From: Rhodoferax sp. TS-BS-61-7
GTDB taxonomy: Bacteria; Pseudomonadota; Gammaproteobacteria; Burkholderiales; Burkholderiaceae_C
DNA length: 64,000 nt
Direction: 5' to 3'
Assembly: GCF_002943465.1 (NCBI RefSeq)
Contig: NZ_PTQY01000005.1
Span: 292,521 to 356,520 of the forward strand
Positions within the stretch are counted from its first letter, which is position 1. Each line of letters opens with the position of its first letter. Positions 16,396 to 25,849 of this stretch are shown one piece after another. The position numbers and the translations under genes are program-made. The notes beneath the pieces are model-generated. The model did not search any database. It was not told where the DNA came from and saw nothing but the letters and a program-made list of their open reading frames with translations.

Positions 16396-17538
16396 ATGCA
16401 AATAGGCGTACCCACCGAGACTGCGGTGGGCGAGACCCGGGTCGCGGTGACCCCGGAGACGGTGAAAAAACTCGTAGCCCAGGGGCACGTGGTGCGTGTG
16501 CAATCGGGTGCGGGGGTGGCGGCCAGCGTGACGGATGAGGGCTATGTGGCGGCCGGCGCTGGCATCACCGATGCGGCGGGTGCGTTGGGGAGCGAGCTGG
16601 TCCTCAAAGTGCGCACCCCGTCAGACGCTGAGGCCACCCAGATGAAGCCGGGTACCACCCTGGTGGGCATGCTCAATCCGTTTGATACCGAAGGCCTGCA
16701 GCGCTTGGCCACGGCCGGGCTCACTGCCTACGCTTTGGAAGCCGCGCCGCGCACCACGCGGGCGCAAAGCATGGATGTGTTGTCCAGCCAGGCCAACATC
16801 GCCGGCTACAAGGCGGTGATGTTGGCGGCTGACACCTACCAGCGCTTCTTCCCCATGCTGATGACGGCGGCCGGTACGGTGAAGGCCGCACGCGTGGTCA
16901 TCCTCGGAGTCGGTGTGGCGGGCCTGCAAGCCATTGCCACGGCCAAGCGCTTGGGCGCCGTCATCGAGGCGTCGGATGTGCGCCCCAGCGTGAAGGAACA
17001 GGTCGAATCCTTGGGCGGCAAGTTCATTGACGTGCCCTACGAGACCGATGAAGAGCGAGACGCCGCTGTGGGTGTAGGTGGTTATGCGAAACCCATGCCG
17101 GCAAGCTGGCTGGAACGCCAGAAAGTCGAGGTGGCCAAGCGTGTGGCCCAGGCAGACATCGTCATCAGCACGGCGCTCATCCCCGGCCGCCCCGCGCCCA
17201 CCTTGATCACCGAGGACATGGTCCAGTCCATGAAGCCCGGCTCGGTCATCGTGGACATTGCCGCAGGCAAGGGCGCGATAGGCCCGCATGGCTCGGGCGG
17301 CGGCAACTGTCCGCTGTCGGAGGCAGACAAGACGGTGGTTAAACACGGTGTCACCCTCATCGGTGAAACCAACCTGCCGGCCCTGGTGGCGGCGGATGCG
17401 TCGTCGCTGTACGCCCGCAATGTGCTGGACTTCCTGAAGCTGGTGATCAACAAGGAAGGCGCCCTGCATGTGGACCTGGAAGACGACATCGTGGCCGCCT
17501 GCCTGGTTGCGCACGGTGGTGAAGTTCGTCGCAAATAA
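16396..17538 (+). CDS. pntAA: NAD(P) transhydrogenase subunit alpha part 1 (PntAA)
   Basis: 380-residue soluble NAD(H)-binding domain I of the proton-translocating transhydrogenase. Motifs: N-terminal GVPTETAVGETRVAVTPETV, RAQSMDVLSSQANIAGYKAV, Rossmann GVGVAGLQAIATAKRLGA, and the mobile-loop-containing region before VIVDIAAGKGAIG. AAGGA sits eight bases before the ATG at 16396, so I prefer it to a start six codons upstream. In this split form the membrane part of alpha is a separate gene (pntAB). The operon provides NADPH by proton-driven hydride transfer from NADH. Confidence 0.94.
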   Translation: MQIGVPTETAVGETRVAVTPETVKKLVAQGHVVRVQSGAGVAASVTDEGYVAAGAGITDAAGALGSELVLKVRTPSDAEATQMKPGTTLVGMLNPFDTEGLQRLATAGLTAYALEAAPRTTRAQSMDVLSSQANIAGYKAVMLAADTYQRFFPMLMTAAGTVKAARVVILGVGVAGLQAIATAKRLGAVIEASDVRPSVKEQVESLGGKFIDVPYETDEERDAAVGVGGYAKPMPASWLERQKVEVAKRVAQADIVISTALIPGRPAPTLITEDMVQSMKPGSVIVDIAAGKGAIGPHGSGGGNCPLSEADKTVVKHGVTLIGETNLPALVAADASSLYARNVLDFLKLVINKEGALHVDLEDDIVAACLVAHGGEVRRK

Positions 17539-17563
17539 CAACCTCTACAACAAGAAGAACACC

Positions 17564-17884
17564 ATGGAACTGGTATCCCCCACCATCCTCAACCTCATCA
17601 TCTTTGTGCTGGCCATCTATGTGGGTTACCACGTGGTGTGGACCGTCACCCCCGCGCTGCACACCCCGCTGATGGCGGTGACCAATGCGATCTCTGCCAT
17701 CGTCATCGTGGGCGCCATGCTGGCGGCCGCCTTGACCGAAACGACCTTGGGCAAGTCCATGGGCGTGCTGGCCGTGGCGCTGGCAGCGGTTAACGTCTTC
17801 GGTGGCTTCATGGTCACGCGGCGCATGCTGGAGATGTTTAGAAAGAAGGACAAAAAATCCGCCCCCGCAGGAGCCAAAGAATGA
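17564..17884 (+). CDS. pntAB: NAD(P) transhydrogenase subunit alpha part 2 (PntAB)
   Basis: 106-residue membrane subunit with about three helices (LIIFVLAIYVGYHVVW; AISAIVIVGAMLAA; GVLAVALAAVNVFGGF) followed by the conserved FMVTRRMLEMF and a Lys-rich cytoplasmic tail. It forms part of the proton channel (domain II). It starts 25 bases after pntAA and overlaps pntB by ATGA. Confidence 0.93.
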   Translation: MELVSPTILNLIIFVLAIYVGYHVVWTVTPALHTPLMAVTNAISAIVIVGAMLAAALTETTLGKSMGVLAVALAAVNVFGGFMVTRRMLEMFRKKDKKSAPAGAKE

Positions 17885-19317
17885 GCTTGAACCTCGTCAC
17901 CCTGCTGTATCTGTTCGCCAGTGTCTGCTTCATCCAGGCGCTCAAGGGCCTGTCGCATCCCACCACCTCTATCCGTGGCAACCTGTTTGGCATGGTCGGC
18001 ATGGCCGTGGCCGTGCTCACCACCGCGGCGCTGATCTTCAAGCTGGCCGGCCAGTTGGGTCAGGACGGCTTCACCGGCATGGGCTGGGTGCTGGGCGCCT
18101 TGCTGGTGGGCGGCACGGCCGGCACGCTGATGGCCCAGCGTGTGGAGATGACCAAGATGCCCGAGCTGGTGGCCTTTATGCACAGCATGATCGGTCTGGC
18201 CGCCGTCTTCATCGCCGTGGCCGCCGTGGCTGAGCCCTGGGCCTTCAGCATTGCGGCCAAGGGCGCGGAGATTCCGGGTGGCAACCGCATCGAACTGGCG
18301 CTGGGGGCTTTCATTGGCGCCATCACCTTCAGCGGCTCGGTCATCGCGTTTGGCAAGCTGTCTGGCAAGTACAAGTTCCGCCTGTTCCAGGGCGCACCCG
18401 TGCAGTTCGCCGGCCAGCACAAGCTGAACCTGGTGCTGGGCCTGGCCTCGGTCTTCTTCATCTTCGGCTTCTGGCACTCGCAAAGCGCCATGGACTTTGG
18501 CCTGGTCTTGGCCCTGGGGTTTGCGATGGGCGTGCTCATCATCATCCCCATTGGCGGGGCTGACATGCCGGTGGTGGTGTCCATGCTCAACAGCTACTCG
18601 GGCTGGGCGGCGGCGGGCATTGGTTTCAGTCTGAACAACAGCATGCTGATCATTGCCGGCTCACTGGTGGGCTCCAGTGGCGCCATCCTGAGCTACATCA
18701 TGTGCAAGGCCATGAACCGCTCGTTCTTCAACGTGATCCTCGGTGGCTTTGGGGGTGACGCCACTGCCGCTGCTATCGGCACAGCCGTGCAAAGGTCCGT
18801 CAAAACCGGCAGTGCCGATGACGCCGCCTTTGTGCTGGGCAATGCCGAGACCGTGGTGATCGTGCCGGGCTACGGCCTAGCCGTGGCGCGCGCCCAGCAT
18901 GCGGTGAAAGAGCTGGCCGCCAAGCTGACCGAGAAGGGCATCACCGTCAAATACGCCATCCACCCCGTGGCCGGGCGCATGCCGGGCCACATGAACGTGC
19001 TGCTGGCCGAGGCCGAAGTACCTTACGACCAGGTGTTCGAGATGGAAGACATCAATGGCGAGTTTGGCCAAGCCGATGTGGCCATCATCCTGGGCGCCAA
19101 CGATGTGGTGAACCCTGCCGCGCATACCAAAGGCAGCCCGATTTACGGCATGCCGATTCTGGAGGCCTACAAGGCCAAAACCATCATCGTGAACAAGCGC
19201 TCCATGGCGGCAGGTTATGCCGGGCTGGACAACGAACTCTTCTACATGGACAAAACCATGATGGTGTTTGGCGACGCCAAGAAGGTGGTGGAGGACATGG
19301 GTAAGGCTATTGAGTAA
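17881..19317 (+). CDS. pntB: NAD(P) transhydrogenase subunit beta (PntB)
   Basis: 478 residues. The N-terminal half contains hydrophobic helices of the proton channel; the C-terminal NADP(H)-binding domain III shows VVIVPGYGLAVARAQH, HPVAGRMPGHMNVLLAEA, YDQVFEMEDIN, VAIILGANDVVNPAA and VNKRSMAAGYAGLDN, all diagnostic of PntB. Start overlaps pntAB (ATGA). I see no strong terminator in the 83 bases before the chemoreceptor gene. Confidence 0.95.
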   Translation: MSLNLVTLLYLFASVCFIQALKGLSHPTTSIRGNLFGMVGMAVAVLTTAALIFKLAGQLGQDGFTGMGWVLGALLVGGTAGTLMAQRVEMTKMPELVAFMHSMIGLAAVFIAVAAVAEPWAFSIAAKGAEIPGGNRIELALGAFIGAITFSGSVIAFGKLSGKYKFRLFQGAPVQFAGQHKLNLVLGLASVFFIFGFWHSQSAMDFGLVLALGFAMGVLIIIPIGGADMPVVVSMLNSYSGWAAAGIGFSLNNSMLIIAGSLVGSSGAILSYIMCKAMNRSFFNVILGGFGGDATAAAIGTAVQRSVKTGSADDAAFVLGNAETVVIVPGYGLAVARAQHAVKELAAKLTEKGITVKYAIHPVAGRMPGHMNVLLAEAEVPYDQVFEMEDINGEFGQADVAIILGANDVVNPAAHTKGSPIYGMPILEAYKAKTIIVNKRSMAAGYAGLDNELFYMDKTMMVFGDAKKVVEDMGKAIE

Positions 19318-19400
19318 TCAGGGCCAGCCCGCCTGCGCGGTGTGTTGGCTTTGGTAAGCGGACGTCGATTGGAACGTGAACAGAAGAATGGATAAAAAAT

Positions 19401-20957
19401 ATGAAGACAAAACGCATCGCTATCCGTGCCTGGTTCAACAACGTCAAGCTGCGCACCAAACTGGTGGTGGGGTTGTCGGTGCTCACCATCGCCATCGTGT
19501 CCATCGGCGCGTTTTCTGCCGCGGTGATGGTCCGCTTCAAAACCCAGTGGGAGACCTACCAGCTGGTGGCCATGGCGAAGAAGGACGCGGTCAACAAGAG
19601 TTATGTGCACCTGGGCGATGCGATCCGCAACTTCAAAAACGTGATCATCCGCGGCGAGAACTACGACCAGGAGTTCGCCACCAACGTGGAGGCCATTGAA
19701 AAGCTGGTGGTCAGCTACCGGGCGTTGGAAGAAGTCAGCCCCGAAGAAGACCAGCTGCTGCAGGCCGTGACGGCCAGTATCGAGAAATACAAGAGCACCC
19801 TGACCCAGGTGGCCGCCGCCAAGAAGAAGGGCGACAAGATCGAGGATGTGGATGACATTGGCTACGACGGCGACAAGCCGCTGGCCCAGGCACTGTCCAG
19901 GTTGCTGGAGTATTCGGCCTCCAGCAACATCACGCGCACCTACGGCATCCAGTCGCTGGTGGACTCGGCCTCCAAGCTGCTGCTGGTGTTTGTGGCCATC
20001 GCAGCGGTCGTGGGCGTGGTGGTGTCCATCACGCTGGGGCGCACCATCACCCGTTCACTCAAACGCTCGGTGCAGATTGCCGAGCGTGTGGCGGCCGGGG
20101 ATTTGTCCAGCGACATCGAAGTCACCTCCACCAACGAAATCGGCAAGCTCATGGGGGCGCTGCGGCAGATGAACGAAAGCCTTTCGCACATCGTGGGCGA
20201 GGTGCGCGAGGGTTCGGACGCCATTGCCACCCATGCCAGCAGCCTGGCATCGGGCAATCTGGACCTGTCGAACCGCACCGAAAGCCAAGCCAGCGCGCTG
20301 GAAGAAACCTCGTCCATGTTGATGCGTTTCACCAGCACCGCCAAAGACAACGCCCTGAACGCGCTGACCGCCAACCAGTTGGCCCAGAAGGCGACCGAGG
20401 TGGCTGTCAAAGGTGGCAGCGTGGTGGAGCAGGCCATTGCCACCATGAACCTGGTGGACCAAAGCTCCAGCAAGATTGTGGACATCACCAGCGTGATCGA
20501 CAGCATTGCGTTTCAGACCAACATCCTGGCGCTGAATGCGGCCGTGGAAGCCGCGCGTGCGGGTGAGCAGGGCCGTGGGTTTGCGGTGGTGGCCACCGAA
20601 GTGCGGGTGTTAGCCCAGCGCAGCGCCGCTGCCGCCAAGGAGATCAAGGCGCTGATTGGGGACTCGGTGGCGCGTGTGGCCATGGGCTCGCAGTACGTCA
20701 ACGCGACCGGCGCCACGATGCAGGAGATTGTGAGCAGCATCCGGGCCGTGTCCGACATCATCTCCAGCATTGCGCAGGCGTCGGGCGAGCAGAGCGATGG
20801 CATTGCCAAGGTGAACGAGAGCGTCACCCAGATGAGCGACCTGACCCAGCAGAACGCTGCGCTGACCGAAGAGTCCGCGGCGACGACCGAGACGCTGCAA
20901 CACCTGTCGGCCCGCCTGTCCACCACGGTGCGGGTGTTCCAGGTGATGCCAACCTAA
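19401..20957 (+). CDS. Methyl-accepting chemotaxis protein
   Basis: 518 residues. First transmembrane helix about residues 21-43, periplasmic four-helix-like sensor (about 45-190; 4HB_MCP type), second helix about 191-213, HAMP domain (LGRTITRSLKRSVQIAERVAAGDL), then a cytoplasmic coiled-coil signalling domain. The kinase-control tip is AAVEAARAGEQGRGFAVVA followed by EVRVLAQRSA. No C-terminal CheR-tethering pentapeptide is seen. Ligand unknown. Confidence 0.93.
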   Translation: MKTKRIAIRAWFNNVKLRTKLVVGLSVLTIAIVSIGAFSAAVMVRFKTQWETYQLVAMAKKDAVNKSYVHLGDAIRNFKNVIIRGENYDQEFATNVEAIEKLVVSYRALEEVSPEEDQLLQAVTASIEKYKSTLTQVAAAKKKGDKIEDVDDIGYDGDKPLAQALSRLLEYSASSNITRTYGIQSLVDSASKLLLVFVAIAAVVGVVVSITLGRTITRSLKRSVQIAERVAAGDLSSDIEVTSTNEIGKLMGALRQMNESLSHIVGEVREGSDAIATHASSLASGNLDLSNRTESQASALEETSSMLMRFTSTAKDNALNALTANQLAQKATEVAVKGGSVVEQAIATMNLVDQSSSKIVDITSVIDSIAFQTNILALNAAVEAARAGEQGRGFAVVATEVRVLAQRSAAAAKEIKALIGDSVARVAMGSQYVNATGATMQEIVSSIRAVSDIISSIAQASGEQSDGIAKVNESVTQMSDLTQQNAALTEESAATTETLQHLSARLSTTVRVFQVMPT

Positions 20958-20981
20958 GCGTGCAGTGCGGCTGAGGCGGGT

Positions 20982-21203
20982 TTAGCGCTTGGTGGCTTCA
21001 TGGCCGATGACACCACCTACCGCGGCGCCAGCGCCCGTGCACAACACGCCACCGCACAGGACGTTGCCAACCACGCCCCCAATCACGGCACCTGTGGCCG
21101 TGCCTTTTTCTTGCTGGGTCATGCCGGCGCAGCCCCCAAGGGACAGGGCGAAGGCGAGCATGGTGGTGGGGAGGGCGCCGGAAATACGTTGGGATAAGTT
21201 CAT
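20982..21203 (-). CDS. Small glycine-zipper lipoprotein (OsmB-like)
   Basis: 73 residues. Signal peptide with lipobox LGGC (Cys25), then a Gly-zipper region GTATGAVIGGVVGNVLCGGV and GAGAAVGGVIG. Short lipoproteins of this type are usually envelope-stress or osmotically induced. I chose the ATG at 21203 because it gives a complete signal peptide; the open frame upstream has no signal-like start. Convergent with the chemoreceptor gene. The two extra Cys within the zipper (residues 50 and 55) are notable. Confidence 0.8.
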   Translation of the reverse strand: MNLSQRISGALPTTMLAFALSLGGCAGMTQQEKGTATGAVIGGVVGNVLCGGVLCTGAGAAVGGVIGHEATKR

Positions 21204-21561
21204 GGTGAATGACTCCAAAGCGAAAGGTGGAACACAAGGTGTGAAGCACACGGGGGGTGTCTTCACGGCTGAGTGACCATTGTTTTCCTGCAGTCTTTCG
21301 CTATCTGTGCGCCGGCACACGCAAGTCTGATAATTCATTTTGCTATGAAATGTGTAGCTGCTTGCGCATATTTCATGGGCCATAGGGACACTTTTTCTGT
21401 TTATTCTCTTTGTATGTGGGCTGGCGCACATAAGCCGGGTTGGGCAAAGGCGTACCCTGCACGGGCGCCATGCAGCAGATGCGCGTATAAGAGGTTCCGC
21501 GTTCCTGCAAAGCCTTGCCCGTCGTCTCCCCCACAGTGGCCCACGCCACGGTAAGGTTCCC
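21204..21561. other. Gene-free interval between lipoprotein and hybrid kinase
   Basis: This 358-base divergent interval should hold promoters for the minus-strand lipoprotein and the plus-strand kinase operon. The only structured element I see is the dispersed repeat copy at 21336-21398. No convincing small ORF or RNA gene is visible. Confidence 0.5.
21336..21398 (+). repeat. Dispersed comamonad-type repeat, copy 1
   Basis: Contains TTTGCTATGAAATGTGTAGC, then TGCTTGCGCATAT and CATGGGCCATAGGGACA. It shares the order GCTAT...TAGCTG, CTTGCGCATAT, CATGGG with copies at 26575, 32786, 54649 and 48421. The element is AT-richer than surroundings and begins with a short GCTA/TAGC inverted repeat. Fully intergenic here. 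Confidence 0.7.
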
Positions 21562-23421
21562 TTGAAAACCTCCCCAACGACCGTTGCCCAGCTGGCTGCG
21601 GTGCTGACCCTGATGGCGGGAGCGCTGGCGTTCGTCTGGTTGCCCTTTCTGCCAGCGGCACTGCTGTGCTGGGGCTTGTTGGCTTCCGGGCTGGCGCTGT
21701 ATGCCTTTGGCCGCAGCCGCAATTTGGCGCAGCGCAATGCCCACTACGTGCAACGTGCCGACGCGCTGAATCAGGCCGGGGCATTGCAGAGCGCCATTTT
21801 CAACAGCGCCAATTTCTCCAGCATTGCCACGGATGCCCGTGGGGTGATCCAGATTTTTAATGTCGGTGCCGAGCGCATGCTGGGCTACACCGCCGCCGAA
21901 GTGATCAACAAAATCACACCGGCCGAGATTTCCGATCCGCAGGAAGTTGTTGCGCGGGCCAAGGGCCTGAGCGTGGAGCTGGAAACCGACATCACGCCCG
22001 GCTTCGAGGCCCTGGTGTTCAAGGCTTCGCGTGGCATTGAGGACATTTACGAGCTGACCTACATCCGCAAGGACGGCAGCCGTTTCCCGGCGGTGGTGTC
22101 GGTGACGGCACTGCGCGACGATGGCAACAGCATCATCGGCTATCTGCTGATAGGCACCGACAACACCGCACGCATGCGCATAGAAGCCGAGCGGGCCCGG
22201 TTGGACCAGGTGTTGCAGGACAAAAACATCGAGCTGGAGGCGGCCCGCAAAACGGCGGACAAGGCCAATCTGGCCAAGTCCGACTTCCTGTCCAGCATGA
22301 GCCATGAACTGCGTTCCCCGCTCAATGCGATCCTGGGGTTTGCCCAGTTGATGGAGTCGGAAACACCGGCGCCCACGCCCGCGCAGCAGGCCAACATTGA
22401 CCAGATCCTGCGCGCCGGCTGGTATTTGCTGGAGCTGATCAATGAAATCCTGGATCTGGCCCTGATCGAATCGGGCAAGCTGTCCATGTCCATGGAACCT
22501 ATCTCGCTGCCCGACGTGCTGCGGGACTGCCAAACCATGATCGAACCCCAGGCGCACAAGCGGGGCATCAACATGATCTTTCCGCAGTTCCATGCGCCTT
22601 GTTTTGTGGAGGCGGACCGCACCCGCATCAAACAGGTGGTGGTCAACCTGTTGACCAATGCCATCAAATACAACCGCCTGAACGGATCGGTGGAGGTCAC
22701 CAGCGATGTTGACACCCACGGCCACATGCGCATCAGTGTGCGGGATACCGGGGAAGGTTTGTCCACCGCCAAGATGGCGCAGCTGTTCCAGCCCTTCAAC
22801 CGCCTGGGCCAGGAAGCCAGCGTGGAAGAGGGCACCGGCATCGGGCTGGTGGTCAGCAAGCGGCTGGTGGAGTTAATGGGCGGTGCCATCGGTGCACGCA
22901 GCATCCTGGGGGTGGGCAGCGTGTTCTGGGTCGAACTGAATACCGCCGAACCGCCCCAGCTGGTCTTTGACTACGAGGCGGCGCCGGACCAGCCCGTGGC
23001 CCGGGTGCATGACGGCGCGCCGGTGCGCACCTTGCTGTATGTAGAGGACAACCAGGCCAATATGGAACTGGTGGCGCAGCTGATTGCGCGCCGCCCGGAC
23101 ATGCGCCTGCTGAGTGCGCGGGACGGCACGCGGGGTGTGGCGCTGGCGCGCACCCACCTGCCGGATGTGATTTTGATGGACATCAACCTGCCGGGCATCA
23201 GTGGCACACAGGCGCTCAAGATCCTGCAGGAAGACCCGTCCACCCAGCACATCCCGGTGTTGGCACTCAGTGCCAATGCCATGCCGCGTGATATTGAAAA
23301 AGGCACGGAGGCCGGCTTCTTCCGCTACCTCACCAAGCCCATCAAGATTGCCGAGTTCATGGAGGCGCTGGACCAGACGCTGGAACTCGCAGCCCAGCAC
23401 AACGCTACGCCCCATGACTGA
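21562..23421 (+). CDS. PAS-containing hybrid sensor histidine kinase
   Basis: 619 residues. Two N-terminal hydrophobic segments (about 8-25 and 28-50) anchor it in the membrane; a PAS domain follows (about 75-205), then a coiled-coil linker. HisKA has phospho-acceptor His248 in SMSHELRSPLNAILGFAQLM; HATPase_c shows NLLTNAIKYN, DTGEGLS and GTGIGLVVSKRLVELMGG. A C-terminal receiver (about 490-610) has Asp540 in VILMDINLPG and Lys in LTKPI. The likely start is TTG at 21562 with AAGG upstream; an internal ATG would remove the first part of helix 1. Forms an operon with the next two genes. Confidence 0.9.
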   Translation: MKTSPTTVAQLAAVLTLMAGALAFVWLPFLPAALLCWGLLASGLALYAFGRSRNLAQRNAHYVQRADALNQAGALQSAIFNSANFSSIATDARGVIQIFNVGAERMLGYTAAEVINKITPAEISDPQEVVARAKGLSVELETDITPGFEALVFKASRGIEDIYELTYIRKDGSRFPAVVSVTALRDDGNSIIGYLLIGTDNTARMRIEAERARLDQVLQDKNIELEAARKTADKANLAKSDFLSSMSHELRSPLNAILGFAQLMESETPAPTPAQQANIDQILRAGWYLLELINEILDLALIESGKLSMSMEPISLPDVLRDCQTMIEPQAHKRGINMIFPQFHAPCFVEADRTRIKQVVVNLLTNAIKYNRLNGSVEVTSDVDTHGHMRISVRDTGEGLSTAKMAQLFQPFNRLGQEASVEEGTGIGLVVSKRLVELMGGAIGARSILGVGSVFWVELNTAEPPQLVFDYEAAPDQPVARVHDGAPVRTLLYVEDNQANMELVAQLIARRPDMRLLSARDGTRGVALARTHLPDVILMDINLPGISGTQALKILQEDPSTQHIPVLALSANAMPRDIEKGTEAGFFRYLTKPIKIAEFMEALDQTLELAAQHNATPHD

Positions 23422-23431
23422 AGGACACCCC

Positions 23432-24277
23432 ATGCACGCTGCCTCCGCCCTGGACATCCTTGATGCCAGCATCCTGATCGTGGACGACCAGGAGTCCAAT
23501 GTGCAGTTGCTGCAGCAACTGCTGCGTGTGGCCGGGTACACCGCCGTGTCGGCCACCACGCGCCCACAGGACGTGCTGGCCCTGCACCTGCAGCACCGGT
23601 ACGACCTGATCCTGCTGGACCTGCACATGCCGGTGTTGGACGGGTTTGGGGTCATGGAGGCACTCACAGAACATGCGGGCGACGACTACCTGTCGGTCAT
23701 CGTGCTCACGGCCCAGCCCGGGCACAAGCTGCGTGCGCTGCAGGCTGGTGCCAAGGATTTCATCAGCAAGCCCTTTGACCTGGTGGAGGTGAAAACCCGC
23801 ATCCACAACATGCTGGAAGTGCGCCTGCTTTACAAAAAGCTGGCTGGGTTCAACAAAGTGCTGGAGCAGACCGTGCAGGAACGCACCGCCGAACTGCGCG
23901 AGAGCGAGGCGCGCTACCGCAGCCTGACGGAGCTGGCGTCGGACTGGTACTGGGAGCAGGACGAAGCCGGTGGTTTCACCAAGGTGTCCGGCCCGGTCCT
24001 GGAGATGCTGGGCGTGCCGGTCGCAGACAGCGGCGGCGGACAACGCAGCGCCCTGACGGGGGGCTGGAACGCGGCGGAACGCGATGCCTTGCGGGCCACC
24101 ATTGCGGCGCGCGAGCCGTTTCTGGATTTCCTGCTGCACCGGGTCAACGCGGATGGCTCACAACAGCAGTTTCGGGTGAGCGGAGAGCCCATGTTCAGCC
24201 CGAACAGCCGCTTTCTGGGCTACCGCGGCATTGGGGTGGAAGGTGTTGTGGGGCCTGCAGCGCCCCGCGTGGAGTAG
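23432..24277 (+). CDS. Response regulator: receiver plus C-terminal PAS, no output domain
   Basis: 281 residues. Receiver (about 12-130) with acidic pair Asp18-Asp19, phospho-acceptor Asp63 in LILLDLHMP and Lys in FISKPF. A short coiled coil (LEQTVQERTAELRESEARYRS) leads into a PAS domain (about 165-270: SDWYWEQDEAGGFTKVSG) that ends in FLGYRGIGVEG. Proteins of this architecture normally continue into a GGDEF or kinase domain; here the gene stops after about ten residues. ATG 23432 is preceded by GAAGGA at good spacing; an ATG six codons upstream overlaps the kinase stop but has no Shine-Dalgarno. Confidence 0.87.
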   Translation: MHAASALDILDASILIVDDQESNVQLLQQLLRVAGYTAVSATTRPQDVLALHLQHRYDLILLDLHMPVLDGFGVMEALTEHAGDDYLSVIVLTAQPGHKLRALQAGAKDFISKPFDLVEVKTRIHNMLEVRLLYKKLAGFNKVLEQTVQERTAELRESEARYRSLTELASDWYWEQDEAGGFTKVSGPVLEMLGVPVADSGGGQRSALTGGWNAAERDALRATIAAREPFLDFLLHRVNADGSQQQFRVSGEPMFSPNSRFLGYRGIGVEGVVGPAAPRVE

Positions 24278-24283
24278 CCCGCC

Positions 24284-25009
24284 ATGCCCGCACTGTATAG
24301 CCCTGAAAACAATTTTCTTCTGGCCGCGCTGCCGCCGGCCGACCTCGCCGCGTTTGCTGCCGACCTGGAGCTGGTGCCCCTGCCACTGGGGCAGATGTTG
24401 TATGAGCCCGGTACCCAGTTGCGCCACGTCTACTTTCCCACCACGTCCATCGTGTCGCTGCATTACGTCACCGAGTCTGGTGCCTCGGCGGAAACCGCAG
24501 GGGTGGGTAACGAGGGGGTGCTCGGTGTATCACTCTACATGGGGGGGGACACCACGTCCAGTTCGGCCGTGGTGCAGACCGCGGGCCACGCCTACCGGCT
24601 GGAGCGTGGCCTGTTGATGCGGGAGTTCAACCGGGCTGGCGCCCTGCAGCAATTGCTGCTGCGCTATACCCAGGCCCTGATGACGCAGATGGCACAGTCT
24701 GCCGTGTGCAACCGCCACCATGCCGTGGAGCAGCAGCTGTGCCGCTGGCTGTTGCTGACCATGGACCGGGTACCGTTGCGTGAACTGGTGATGACCCAGG
24801 AACTGGTGGCCAGCATGCTGGGGGTGCGCCGCGAGAGTGTGACCGAAGCCGCAGGCCATTTGCAGGATGCCGGCTACATCCGCTACCGGCGTGGCCACAT
24901 TGGCGTGCTGGACCGCAAGGGCCTGGAAGCCCGCGCCTGCGAATGTTATGGCGTGGTCAAGAAGGAACTGACCCGCCTGCTCAGCGACGTGCGCCACCGC
25001 CCGACCTAG
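24284..25009 (+). CDS. Crp/Fnr-family transcriptional regulator
   Basis: 241 residues. N-terminal cyclic-nucleotide-binding-like beta-roll (about 12-120; LPLGQMLYEPGTQLRHVYFP, TSIVSLHY) and a C-terminal winged helix (about 150-225) with recognition-helix-like sequence MTQELVASMLGVRRESVTEAAGHLQ. No Fnr-type N-terminal Cys cluster is present and the cAMP-contact residues are not evident, so the signal is unknown. It starts six bases after the receiver-PAS gene, suggesting a three-gene signalling operon. Confidence 0.88.
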   Translation: MPALYSPENNFLLAALPPADLAAFAADLELVPLPLGQMLYEPGTQLRHVYFPTTSIVSLHYVTESGASAETAGVGNEGVLGVSLYMGGDTTSSSAVVQTAGHAYRLERGLLMREFNRAGALQQLLLRYTQALMTQMAQSAVCNRHHAVEQQLCRWLLLTMDRVPLRELVMTQELVASMLGVRRESVTEAAGHLQDAGYIRYRRGHIGVLDRKGLEARACECYGVVKKELTRLLSDVRHRPT

Positions 25010-25031
25010 GGCTGGCGCCGGCGTATCGGGC

Positions 25032-25610
25032 TTATTGCTTGATGCGCATTTCGTTGGTGACGGTGCGCACACCCTCCACCGAGCGGGCCACTTCTATGGC
25101 CCGGTCAATCTGGTCCTGGTTGTTCACAAAGCCGCTGAGCTGCACTTCGTCCTTGCGGGTGACCACGGCAATGTCAAAGCTCTTGATCCGCGTGTCGGCC
25201 AGCAGCGCGGCCTTGACCTTGCCGGTGATCAGGCTGGCATCGATCTTGTTACCCACCGTGGTCGGTGTGGCGCGCAAGCTCACATTGTTCTGCACCTTCT
25301 TCACCCCTGAGACGGTCTGGGCGGTTGCCGTGGCCCGATCCAGCTGGGCCTGGTTGTCGACAAAACCGCTCAGCAACACTTCGCCTTTGCGTGTTTCCAC
25401 CTTGAAGTCAAAGCTGCGGATATCGGCATCGGCCAGCAGGGCGGATTTGACGCTGCTAGTGATCACCGTGTCGTCGATTTCGGTACCGACGCTGGTACCC
25501 GCTACGGGGGCGGCGATGGCCTGCAGGCCATTGTCACAGCCCACAAGGGTGAGAAGAGTGGCGCCAGCCAGGGCCGTGCTGACGACAAGGGTTCCGATAC
25601 GGGTGTTCAT
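25032..25610 (-). CDS. Lipoprotein with two BON domains
   Basis: 192 residues. Signal peptide with lipobox LVGC, then two BON repeats (about 48-115 and 125-192): ITSSVKSALLADADIRSFDFKV with GEVLLSGFVDNQ, and ITGKVKAALLADTRIKSFDI with DEVQLSGFVNNQ. BON domains bind phospholipid and occur in OsmY/DolP-type envelope-maintenance proteins. Start chosen at the ATG giving MNTRIGTL; a longer start would add seven polar residues before the signal. Convergent with the Crp-like gene and divergent from ompA. Confidence 0.9.
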   Translation of the reverse strand: MNTRIGTLVVSTALAGATLLTLVGCDNGLQAIAAPVAGTSVGTEIDDTVITSSVKSALLADADIRSFDFKVETRKGEVLLSGFVDNQAQLDRATATAQTVSGVKKVQNNVSLRATPTTVGNKIDASLITGKVKAALLADTRIKSFDIAVVTRKDEVQLSGFVNNQDQIDRAIEVARSVEGVRTVTNEMRIKQ

Positions 25611-25849
25611 GTGAATGTCTCCTGTGGGCAACCACGGGTGTGTGGCTGTGGAGGTGACTGTCTTCCGGTTGCTCCCACAGGTCTGTTCGCTGACGCACGC
25701 TTCGGTCTGGTGTGGGCACGGCCCTTTGCACAGCTGTGTTGCCCAGCGTACAGACCTGCTGCAGGGGACTGCCTATTCTCCAGCTGTTGACGTGGAGCAG
25801 AGAAAGCCATCGCGTCACTTTTTCAGTCACACATCAAGGAATACACACC

